In this document: positions 1 through 5,874 of the stretch, in pieces | Position numbering within the stretch: the first letter of the stretch is position 1 | Layout: every line of letters starts with the position of its first letter | Assembly (NCBI GenBank): GCA_029262915.1 | Contig: JAJCYN010000469.1 | Span: forward strand, 1-6,385 | Origin: Flavobacteriales bacterium | GTDB taxonomy: Bacteria; Bacteroidota; Bacteroidia; Flavobacteriales_E; Vicingaceae | Reading direction: 5' to 3' | Length of the DNA stretch: 6,385 nucleotides | Made by a program: the position numbers and the translations under genes | The notes under the pieces: model-generated | Seen by the model: the letters and a program-made list of their open reading frames with translations, nothing else | Told to the model about the DNA's origin: nothing | Database searches by the model: none

Positions 1-129
1 ATGTCTTACTCTAAATTTATGGGAGAAGTTGCTAAAAAAGACATTAAGCTAAACAGAAAAGTGTTAGCTGATTTAGCCATGAACCATCCAGAAGCCTTTA
101 AAGCAGTTGTTGAAACTGTAAAAAAATAA
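1..129 (+). CDS. rplT: 50S ribosomal protein L20, 3' end only (5' truncated by window edge)
   Basis: This is the last 42 codons of the gene for L20, an early-assembling large-subunit protein that binds 23S rRNA. Reading frame 1 from the first base gives a peptide containing the L20 C-terminal signature [20 protein letters not shown], followed by VETVKK and a TAA stop at 127-129. L20 is normally about 115-120 residues, so roughly two thirds of the protein lies upstream of the window. The ATG at position 1 is therefore an internal methionine and not the start. In most bacteria rplT follows infC and rpmI in one operon, and those genes would be expected just outside the left edge. The strong terminator directly after the stop fits rplT being the last gene of that operon. 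Identity is certain from the conserved tail; only the upstream context is inferred. Confidence 0.96.
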   Translation: MSYSKFMGEVAKKDIKLNRKVLADLAMNHPEAFKAVVETVKK

Positions 130-144
130 AGTTCAAAATATATT

Positions 145-176
145 AAAAAAAGGGAAGCATGTGCTTCCCTTTTTTT
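145..176 (+). terminator. Intrinsic terminator after rplT
   Basis: A perfect inverted repeat GGGAAGC (152-158) / GCTTCCC (163-169) with the four-base loop ATGT is flanked by seven A (145-151) and seven T (170-176). The A and T tracts can extend the stem to 14 bp, and the T tract gives the U run of a rho-independent terminator. The flanking A tract would also give a U run for transcripts arriving from the opposite strand. It lies 15 nt after the rplT stop and only 16 nt before the deaminase start codon. Confidence 0.93.
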
Positions 177-192
177 AGCTCAATTCATTCCT

Positions 193-1200
193 ATGCAAAA
201 ATTTATCGAAAACCTTCCTAAAGCTGAACTTCACCTTCATATTGAAGGAACATTTGAACCAGAATTACTTTTTAAAATTGCACAGCGCAATAACATCAAA
301 TTAAAATATGGTTCGGTTGAAGAATTAAGGAAAGCCTATTCGTTTAATTGTTTACAAGATTTCTTAGATATTTATTACCAAGGTGCAGGAGTATTAATGA
401 CTGAGCAAGATTTTTACGATTTAACCTATAGTTATTTAACGAAATGTGCTGAACAAAATGTTCGTCATACAGAAATAATGTTTGACCCTCAAACCCATAC
501 CGAAAGAGGAATAGCTTTTGAAACTATTATTAATGGAATTAGTAAAGCCGTGGAAGCCGCTAAACAAAACTTAAATGTTTCTGCTCTATTAATTATGAGT
601 TATTTACGGCACCTATCAGAAGAGGCTGCATTTAAAACATTAGAACAGTCAATTCCATTCAAAGAAAAAATAACAGCCGTAGGATTAGATTCTTCAGAAA
701 AGGGAAATCCTCCATCAAAATTCAAAAACGTTTTTGAAGCATCTATAAAAGAAGGATACATTCCTGTTGCTCATGCTGGAGAAGAAGGCGATGCAGGTTA
801 TATATGGGAAGCATTAGATATACTAAAAATCAAGAGAATAGATCATGGAAACAATTGCCTTCAAGATGAGGCTTTAATCCAAGAAATTATAAAACGTGAT
901 TTAGCCCTAACGGTTTGTCCTCTCTCAAATACAGCCTTACAAGTGGTCAAAGATTTAAAAGACCATTCGTTAAAAAAGATGATCGATTTAGGATTGAAAA
1001 CAACTATTAACTCAGATGATCCCGCTTATTTTGGAGGACAAGTCAACCAAAACTATATTGATACACAAAAAGCACTAAATTTAACCAAAGAAGAATTGTA
1101 CCAATTAGCCAAAAATTCATTCCAATATTCTTTTTTATCCGATAGTAATAAAAACACTTTTATTAAAGAATTGGATGAATATTATTTAAAGAATAAATAA
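193..1200 (+). CDS. add: Adenine deaminase, Aah1-like type 2 (adenosine deaminase superfamily)
   Basis: This is a 335-residue cytosolic metal-dependent amidohydrolase-fold deaminase, predicted to convert adenine to hypoxanthine plus ammonia in purine salvage. Visible active-site elements are the HLH zinc motif (H14, H16), the HAGE motif with zinc ligand H194 and catalytic acid E197, H218 in IDHG, and D275-D276 in NSDDPAYFGG (zinc ligand and substrate contact by family analogy). The segment GLDSSEKGNPPSKF (164-177) and the PKAELHLHIEGT opening are typical of the fungal/bacterial adenine deaminase branch; classical adenosine deaminases instead carry a GGDE-type motif in the 164-177 region. Automated annotation often labels the branch adenosine deaminase, hence the symbol. 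The ATG start is supported because the distance to the HLH motif matches family members as I remember them. No Shine-Dalgarno is visible. The gene follows a terminator closely and ends 16 nt from a convergent gene. The fold is certain; adenine over adenosine is likely but inferred. Confidence 0.93.
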   Translation: MQKFIENLPKAELHLHIEGTFEPELLFKIAQRNNIKLKYGSVEELRKAYSFNCLQDFLDIYYQGAGVLMTEQDFYDLTYSYLTKCAEQNVRHTEIMFDPQTHTERGIAFETIINGISKAVEAAKQNLNVSALLIMSYLRHLSEEAAFKTLEQSIPFKEKITAVGLDSSEKGNPPSKFKNVFEASIKEGYIPVAHAGEEGDAGYIWEALDILKIKRIDHGNNCLQDEALIQEIIKRDLALTVCPLSNTALQVVKDLKDHSLKKMIDLGLKTTINSDDPAYFGGQVNQNYIDTQKALNLTKEELYQLAKNSFQYSFLSDSNKNTFIKELDEYYLKNK

Positions 1201-1216
1201 TATCATTTCTGCTTAG

Positions 1217-2611
1217 TTACTCTTTTATGAATTTTTTGGTAATGATATTACCGTTTTTTTGAGTAATAGAAAAAGTATAAAATCCTGCACTAATATTAGA
1301 TAAACTAAAAATTGTTTGCGTCTTTGTTAAGTTTCCCCTTTCTACAATTTTACCATTAACATTAACAATAGCATATTCTACTGGGTTTTTAAAAAGGGTA
1401 GTTGTAATTGTTATTATGCTACTAGTAGGATTAGGGTAAACAATAAATGCAAAATCATTTTTTATTTTTTCCTCATTGATACTTACAGGAAAGGAAGTAT
1501 CAAAAACAAACAGCCCTTCTTGCATATCCGAAGCTAAAATTTTACCAGACGGTAAAAAAGGATAAACACCCCAGTTTCCTTCAAACTTATTTAATTGATG
1601 CGTTCTGGTAGAAGTATCATAAAATCCAGCTAAACTAATGTTGTTTGGATCTGATGTATTAAAAACATACAATCCATCAAAATAATGGCTAATAAATAAA
1701 TTATCTCCTCTAAAAATAACATTATGAGGCATAGAGAGGCTTTGAATTACATTAGCTCCAATAGTATCTATAAATGATATGTTTGATAGATCACTTACAT
1801 CTATGACCTTAACATCAAGCCCATGTCTTTCATCAGCAAAAGCATAATAATTACCGCTAGAGTGTAACCAACCAGAATGATTATAATCTTGTTGAACATA
1901 ACTAGTTAACGACCCAATCAATTGAACATTTAGCACATTTGTAAAATCGACTATGAATAATCCTCTAAGTTCTGAATTACAATAAGCAGTATCATTTTTA
2001 ACATAGATGTCGTGAACATTTCCTATGGTGCCATTCCAAAATGGAACATCATTAGCACAATTAAGTACAAATTGTGGGTTAGCAGGGTCAACAACTAATG
2101 AGTAAACAGATAAATCATTATTCCCCAGATTGGTCCAGCCTGCACAAGTATATAAATAACCAGAAGCCGTATCAATAAATATATTATGTGATCTTTTAAT
2201 CAAAGTAGTATCATCATAAACTACTGGTGCAGAATCTGGCAAAAACGTTAAATCAGCAATTTGAAGAGAACTTAATCCTTCATCAGCAACAATGTATAAG
2301 TAATCTTGGTAAGTATCATAATCCCTATGTATTATTTGTCCTCCTTGTACTCTTCCAGGAATAAAATCAACCGTATCCACATTATTTACATCTGTAATGT
2401 CAAAAATATGAGTTCCTGCAGATGTACCAATAATAGCGTACTCTCTACCATTTTTCGCATAACCCCAAATTTCATTGTACGTATTATCGTGGGCAAATGA
2501 AGGCGTTATAGTAGTATCCTTCCATTGGAATAATAAGCTCATATTTAAACTAGTTTGAGCTTTCACTCCAATTACAAAAAATGATAAAATGGCTATTAAT
2601 ATTAATTTCAT
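1217..2611 (-). CDS. Secreted LVIVD/choice-of-anchor-B seven-bladed beta-propeller with T9SS type A sorting domain
   Basis: This is a 464-residue exported protein of unknown ligand. Residues 1-18 form a signal peptide (MKLILIAILSFFVIGVKA, then Q). About seven LVIVD-type blades follow. Each has a strand such as YAIIGTSAGTHIFDITDVNN or RGLFIVDFTNV, and each is preceded by a histidine (H41, H95, H142, H200, H245, H296, H338). The arrangement resembles the choice-of-anchor-B family, whose members share this propeller but differ in their C-terminal anchor. Here the anchor is a Por-secretion domain from about residue 390: YPNPT near 392, NGKIV, SAGFYTF, and the KKFIKE terminus. The protein should therefore cross the outer membrane by T9SS and be released or surface-attached. 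I chose the ATG at 2609-2611 because it begins a canonical signal peptide after an A-rich stretch; the longer frame to a TTG at 2651-2653 adds 14 charged or aromatic residues before it. Its 3' end overlaps the terminator of the convergent deaminase gene. No enzymatic motif is recognised. Confidence 0.9.
   Translation of the reverse strand: MKLILIAILSFFVIGVKAQTSLNMSLLFQWKDTTITPSFAHDNTYNEIWGYAKNGREYAIIGTSAGTHIFDITDVNNVDTVDFIPGRVQGGQIIHRDYDTYQDYLYIVADEGLSSLQIADLTFLPDSAPVVYDDTTLIKRSHNIFIDTASGYLYTCAGWTNLGNNDLSVYSLVVDPANPQFVLNCANDVPFWNGTIGNVHDIYVKNDTAYCNSELRGLFIVDFTNVLNVQLIGSLTSYVQQDYNHSGWLHSSGNYYAFADERHGLDVKVIDVSDLSNISFIDTIGANVIQSLSMPHNVIFRGDNLFISHYFDGLYVFNTSDPNNISLAGFYDTSTRTHQLNKFEGNWGVYPFLPSGKILASDMQEGLFVFDTSFPVSINEEKIKNDFAFIVYPNPTSSIITITTTLFKNPVEYAIVNVNGKIVERGNLTKTQTIFSLSNISAGFYTFSITQKNGNIITKKFIKE
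1238..1260 (+). terminator. Probable intrinsic terminator of the deaminase gene, inside the convergent CDS
   Basis: A perfect inverted repeat GGTAAT (1238-1243) / ATTACC (1247-1252) with loop GAT is followed by G and seven T (1254-1260) on the plus strand, 37 nt after the deaminase stop. It lies within the minus-strand propeller gene, over the codons of the C-terminal KNGNIITKK segment. The stem is short (6 bp) and the loop is three bases, so strength is moderate. A six-T run (1232-1237) precedes the hairpin, so on the minus strand it is followed by six A and an upstream A-tract, not a U run. It should act mainly on plus-strand transcripts. Confidence 0.6.
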
Positions 2612-2728
2612 TTTTTTATTGAATGACTTGTAATAAAACTTACAGATGCTCAATGTTAAGCATTTTTTAAAAAATATTATTGGTTAAATTGATTAAAGGT
2701 CATTATTCAAACATCGAAATCAATCCTT

Positions 2729-2806
2729 TTAAAAGATTAAAGCGACATCAAATTCATTATTTTTGAGATTAATTTACCGATCAAAAGTGGAGCTTAAAAG
2801 ATTAAA
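2729..2806 (+). repeat. Exact 13-bp direct repeat flanking the rluF promoter
   Basis: TTAAAAGATTAAA occurs at 2729-2741 and again at 2794-2806, 65 bp apart, with the -7 box between them. The first copy overlaps the palindrome CTTTTAAAAG (2726-2735). The second is inside the first codons of rluF (encoding LKRLN). Such a low-complexity word could recur by chance in AT-rich DNA, so a regulatory role is only a possibility. Confidence 0.35.
2758..2765 (+). promoter_or_regulatory. Bacteroidota-type -7 promoter element upstream of rluF
   Basis: TATTTTTG matches the TAnnTTTG -7 consensus of the Bacteroidota primary sigma factor at every defined position. It ends 21 nt before the GTG proposed as the rluF start, so transcription would begin near 2770-2775 and leave a leader of roughly 12-17 nt. 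I see no TTG -33 element at the expected distance (about 2735-2740 reads ATTAA), so the promoter is supported by one box only. The region is AT-rich, so a chance match is possible. Confidence 0.5.
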
Positions 2807-3512
2807 CAAAGCCATATCAGAAACAGGTTATTGCTCACGAAGAGGAGCTGATAAAATGATTGAAGACGGTAAAGTATGTGTGAACGGTTCTGTTGCTAGT
2901 TTAGGAGTTAAGGTTACCTCAAAGGATGTTATAAGTGTAAACGGAACCATTATCACCAAAGAAGTAGAAAACATTTATTTAGTTTTCAATAAACCTGTAG
3001 ATATTACATGTACCACCGAAAGACACGTAAAAGGAAATATAATTGATTACATAGATTACCCTGAAAGAATTTTTCCAATAGGTAGATTGGACAAACCGAG
3101 CGAAGGACTTATTTTTCTAACCAATGATGGTGACATCGTAAATAAAATATTACGTTCAAAAAATAGTCATGAAAAAGAATATCTAGTAAGCGTAAATAAG
3201 CCCATTACTAACGATTTTATTCAAAAAATGAGCAATGGAATCCCTATTTTAGATACCATTACAGACAAATGTAAAGTTGAAAAAATTAATGAAACTACTT
3301 TTAACATTGTTTTAACCCAAGGGCTAAACAGACAAATACGAAGAATGTGTGAACATTTAGGCTATACCGTGAGAACACTTAAACGCATCCGGATTATGAA
3401 TATTTCTTTAACTAATTTAAAAGTTGGAAAATACCGTTCTTTTACTAAAGAGGAATTACAAGAACTACAAAATCTTATTGAAAATTCTAGTAAAACAGAA
3501 GAAGCATCTTAA
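2787..3512 (+). CDS. rluF: 23S rRNA pseudouridine synthase F, RsuA/RluB/E/F family
   Basis: This is a cytosolic enzyme that isomerises a uridine to pseudouridine. E. coli RluF acts on 23S rRNA U2604 and also on tRNA-Tyr position 35. From the GTG start the protein is 241 residues. An N-terminal S4 RNA-binding domain covers about 3-50 (RLNKAISETGYCSRRGADK, then a GKVCVNG turn). The catalytic domain contains the motif GRLDKPSEGLIFLTNDGD with the nucleophilic Asp at 102, HEKEYLV, and the family-closing QGLNRQIRRMCEHLGY. The stretches PITNDFIQKMSNGIPIL and RIRIMNISL track E. coli RluF much more closely than RluB, RluE or RsuA. The basic C-terminal tail of E. coli RluF (290 residues) is absent. The frame extends upstream to a TTG at 2763, but that codon overlaps the -7 box and adds eight residues before the normal S4 beginning, so I prefer the GTG at 2787. 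The stop is 9 nt before the next gene, suggesting cotranscription. Exact target uridine is inferred. Confidence 0.92.
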   Translation: MELKRLNKAISETGYCSRRGADKMIEDGKVCVNGSVASLGVKVTSKDVISVNGTIITKEVENIYLVFNKPVDITCTTERHVKGNIIDYIDYPERIFPIGRLDKPSEGLIFLTNDGDIVNKILRSKNSHEKEYLVSVNKPITNDFIQKMSNGIPILDTITDKCKVEKINETTFNIVLTQGLNRQIRRMCEHLGYTVRTLKRIRIMNISLTNLKVGKYRSFTKEELQELQNLIENSSKTEEAS

Positions 3513-3521
3513 TCATTTAAT

Positions 3522-4508
3522 ATGAAGCACTTATTTTTTATTATCATTTTTGCTTTTCCTCTGTTGGTTTTTAATCAATCTGAAATTGGGAGACAATTAC
3601 AAGGAAACATCATTAGATCTAGTCATATTAGCAATCATGGTGCATTAATAGGATTAAAAGGGGAAAAAACCGGTGATGGAAAAGTATATTACAGCAACAA
3701 CAACTTAAAATCATGGATTCCATGTAATAATGGTCATTCTATAGCACCAGAAGTTGAAGATGTTCAAGCAGTATTAATGGTCGATGATACTACTTTTTTA
3801 GCAGGCACTTGGAAAAATGGTCTATACCTCAGTTTAAATGCAGGTAAAAGTTGGCAAAAAGTTGGCAATTTCCCTTCTAAAGATATTCGGTCTTTTGCTA
3901 GCTCTAACTCCAAGAAAAAAACCATTTATGCAGCAACTACAACTAATGGTGTTTTACAATCTGTTGATTTAGGAAAAACCTGGACAAACTGTTCAGACTC
4001 GTCATACTATAAACAAACATCAGCTTGGTCTCTTGAAATAGATCAAAAAAATAATATTCTTTATGCCTTATCTTTTAAAAATGGGGTTCAGCAATCTTTT
4101 GATAAAGGTAAAACATGGAAAAACATATTGACTCACAAAGGAATGATGATTTATGATTTAGTAATTTCAAAAAAAGATCCTCATCAAATTTATGCCGTTG
4201 GGTGCAATGACTCATTAGGTGTTATTTATAGAAGCAAAGACAAAGGTGAAAATTGGGAGCTTCTAACAGAATTACCTGTTGGGAGCCTTAACCAAATTGA
4301 GCTAACTGGATTTAGCGAAAAAATATTAGTCGTTGGTTCATGGGACAAAGGAGCTTATGTTTACTCAAATGGGAAATGGGGACATATCGAAGAGGTTGGT
4401 ACCATTTCAGTTGCTAATATATATGCATCATCTGGAGAAGTGATTATCTTTTCTTGGGGAAATGGAATATACAAAATACCTAATTACTGGTATAAAAATT
4501 CAGATTAA
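3522..4508 (+). CDS. Secreted Asp-box (BNR) repeat beta-propeller without a sorting domain
   Basis: This is a 328-residue exported protein of unknown role. It starts with a signal peptide (Lys3, hydrophobic 4-17, polar FNQS after it, no lipobox Cys). The rest is built from Asp-box repeats of the S-x-D/N-x-G-x-T/S-W type: SLNAGKSW (104-111), SVDLGKTW (147-154), SFDKGKTW (192-199) and SKDKGENW (238-245). Weaker copies are SNNNLKSW (58-65) and YSNGKW (281-286). Each clear box follows a G-[LV]-x-x-[QSR] strand such as NGLYL or NGVLQ, as in sialidase, VPS10 and Ycf48-type propellers. The sialidase catalytic arginine triad and FRIP motif are not evident, so an annotation as exo-alpha-sialidase would not be justified. 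The chain ends just after the last blade, with no T9SS tail, so it is predicted to be periplasmic. It begins 9 nt after the rluF stop and is probably transcribed with it; no functional link to rRNA modification is evident. Confidence 0.87.
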   Translation: MKHLFFIIIFAFPLLVFNQSEIGRQLQGNIIRSSHISNHGALIGLKGEKTGDGKVYYSNNNLKSWIPCNNGHSIAPEVEDVQAVLMVDDTTFLAGTWKNGLYLSLNAGKSWQKVGNFPSKDIRSFASSNSKKKTIYAATTTNGVLQSVDLGKTWTNCSDSSYYKQTSAWSLEIDQKNNILYALSFKNGVQQSFDKGKTWKNILTHKGMMIYDLVISKKDPHQIYAVGCNDSLGVIYRSKDKGENWELLTELPVGSLNQIELTGFSEKILVVGSWDKGAYVYSNGKWGHIEEVGTISVANIYASSGEVIIFSWGNGIYKIPNYWYKNSD

Positions 4509-4661
4509 AATCAACATTATAATTACGAAAAAGAAAATAGAAAAGATGAAACGGAATAAATTCATTCTTTATAAACGGTAGATATGACTTTATAAATGGT
4601 GGGTGATTTTATATTTATAGTAATACTTTTATAACTGTATTTATTCTTAAACTAAAAAATT
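4509..4661. other. AT-rich intergenic region between the two Asp-box genes
   Basis: This 153-bp gap probably holds the 3' end of the rluF transcript and the promoter for the next two genes, but neither is clear. The near matches to the -7 consensus are TATATTTA (4610-4617) and TACTTTTA (4624-4631), both lacking the final G and any -33 TTG. An imperfect tandem pair starts with the identical CTTTATAAA at 4567 and 4588 (14 of 21 positions match). No intrinsic terminator hairpin is visible. The only ATG-initiated frame I noted is 11 codons (4546-4581) and has no support. Confidence 0.5.
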
Positions 4662-5870
4662 ATGAAAATCATTACTACAGTTATTATTACGCTTCTGTTT
4701 TGCAGTCACAGTTTTGGACAATGGACTGCTCTCTCTTCTGGAACCAATTATCAATTACAAGAAGTCTATTTTTTAAACCAAGACACCGGTTTTGTAGTAG
4801 GTCTTGATAAAATTTTCAAAACGTCAGATGGGGGGAATTCATGGCAAACAGTTCACTTAGGTTCTCAAATAATAAGTGGTGTTTATTTCTCTAACAATAC
4901 AAATGGTTATGCTGTTGGAATTGATGCCAGTTTAAATAAATCTACCATCTTACAATCGACCGATGGAGGGAATAATTGGACACCCACCAATCTAGTGGTA
5001 AGCGAAAATCTAACAGACGTTTTCTTTTTAAACACAAATATAGGCTTTACCGTTGGCGGAAATGGAACTCTTTTTAAAACTACAGATGGAGGAATAAACT
5101 GGAACCCTTTAACAACTGGAACCACTGATGTACTAAATAGCGTATTTTTTACTGATTCGCAAAACGGGATTATTGTTGGAGGTCCAGTAGTTTCTCCCTT
5201 AATATTAAAAACTTCAAATGGTGGTTCCTCTTGGAATACCATTTCCTCTCCTGCAACAAATTTTCTTCAAAGCGTATTTTTCCCGTCCGCTCTTATTGGT
5301 TATGCAGTTGGTTCTAATGGTGAAATAATAAAAACAATTGACGGTGGTTCTAATTGGATTGCTCAAACACCAGCCGCTGTATATGGAAATGTTGATGTTT
5401 TTTTTACTGATGATTTAACCGGTTATGTTGTTGGCGGAAGTACAAATTTTACAGGAATTCAAAAAACTATAGATGGAGGACAAACTTGGTTCACACAATC
5501 CGCTTCAACAATAGAGGGACTAATTGGCGTGTTTTTTCCTACTCCAACCGTTGGGTATGCCGTTGGAGACAATGGGATCATAATCAAAACCGCCAATGGT
5601 GGAGGTGTTGGAATTGCCGATTTTAATCCAGAAAAAATAGAGATTTCGGCCTACCCTAATCCTTTTATAAATGAATTAACCCTATCTATAGATCAGCGGG
5701 TAGACCAAATGAATATTACAATTTTCGACCTTACGGGAAAAATAATTTATCACACTATTAGCACAAATTCTAACGAGAAGATTAACTTAGCGTCATTAAG
5801 TCAGGGTACTTACTTTTTAGTTGTTGAAACCAAAAAAGATAAAGTAGTTCAGAAAATAATGAAAAGCTAA
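4662..5870 (+). CDS. Secreted Ycf48-like Asp-box beta-propeller with T9SS type A sorting domain
   Basis: This is a 402-residue exported protein. The signal peptide covers about 1-19 (MKIITTVIITLLFCSHSFG, then Q). Seven repeats of about 39-46 residues follow, each with the pattern V-[YF]-F, five or so residues, G-[YFI]-x-VG, then K-T-x-D-G-G-x-x-W. V-[YF]-F falls near residues 35, 74, 120, 161, 205, 246 and 290. Asp boxes are TSDGGNSW (54), STDGGNNW (99), TTDGGINW (140), TSNGGSSW (184), TIDGGSNW (225) and TIDGGQTW (269). The seventh, TANGG (310), lost its Trp. This is the layout of the Ycf48/HCF136 and PSII BNR family, here most likely a seven-bladed propeller unrelated in role to photosynthesis. 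A T9SS domain starts near 328: YPNPF (331-335), DLTGKIIYH, ASLSQGTYFL, and the terminal VVQKIMKS. Export through the outer membrane is predicted. The ATG follows the A-rich ACTAAAAAATT, as is usual for this phylum. phnA starts 4 nt after its stop. Ligand and function are unknown. Confidence 0.92.
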   Translation: MKIITTVIITLLFCSHSFGQWTALSSGTNYQLQEVYFLNQDTGFVVGLDKIFKTSDGGNSWQTVHLGSQIISGVYFSNNTNGYAVGIDASLNKSTILQSTDGGNNWTPTNLVVSENLTDVFFLNTNIGFTVGGNGTLFKTTDGGINWNPLTTGTTDVLNSVFFTDSQNGIIVGGPVVSPLILKTSNGGSSWNTISSPATNFLQSVFFPSALIGYAVGSNGEIIKTIDGGSNWIAQTPAAVYGNVDVFFTDDLTGYVVGGSTNFTGIQKTIDGGQTWFTQSASTIEGLIGVFFPTPTVGYAVGDNGIIIKTANGGGVGIADFNPEKIEISAYPNPFINELTLSIDQRVDQMNITIFDLTGKIIYHTISTNSNEKINLASLSQGTYFLVVETKKDKVVQKIMKS

Positions 5871-5874
5871 TTGA

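Noticed and set aside
2306..2500. Plus-strand open frame of 64 codons inside the LVIVD propeller gene
   Set aside because: It lies antisense within a well-supported gene, its translation has no recognisable domain, and it has no promoter or homology cue.
2612..2650. Minus-strand -7 box for the LVIVD gene (TAAGTTTT)
   Set aside because: It lacks the final G and has no TTG at the -33 spacing. In such AT-rich DNA it is not distinguishable from chance.
2645..2666. Hairpin ATGCTC / AAGCAT followed by six T in the divergent intergenic region
   Set aside because: The stem is only five pairs with a mismatch, and it lies upstream of rluF where no plus-strand transcript is expected to end.
3522..4508. 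Possible exo-alpha-sialidase
   Set aside because: Asp boxes are shared by many propellers. I could not find a FRIP motif or the arginine triad, so only the fold is supported.
4546..4581. Eleven-codon open frame in the intergenic gap
   Set aside because: It is too short, with no promoter, leader-peptide character or regulatory hairpin near it.
4907..5242. Minus-strand open frame of 111 codons
   Set aside because: It is the antisense shadow of the DGG-repeat propeller; its recurrent PPS/FPP pattern is the reverse complement of the Asp-box codons.
4662..5870. Photosystem II assembly factor (Ycf48) function
   Set aside because: The repeat family is similar, but signal peptide plus T9SS domain in a Bacteroidota context makes a photosystem role implausible.
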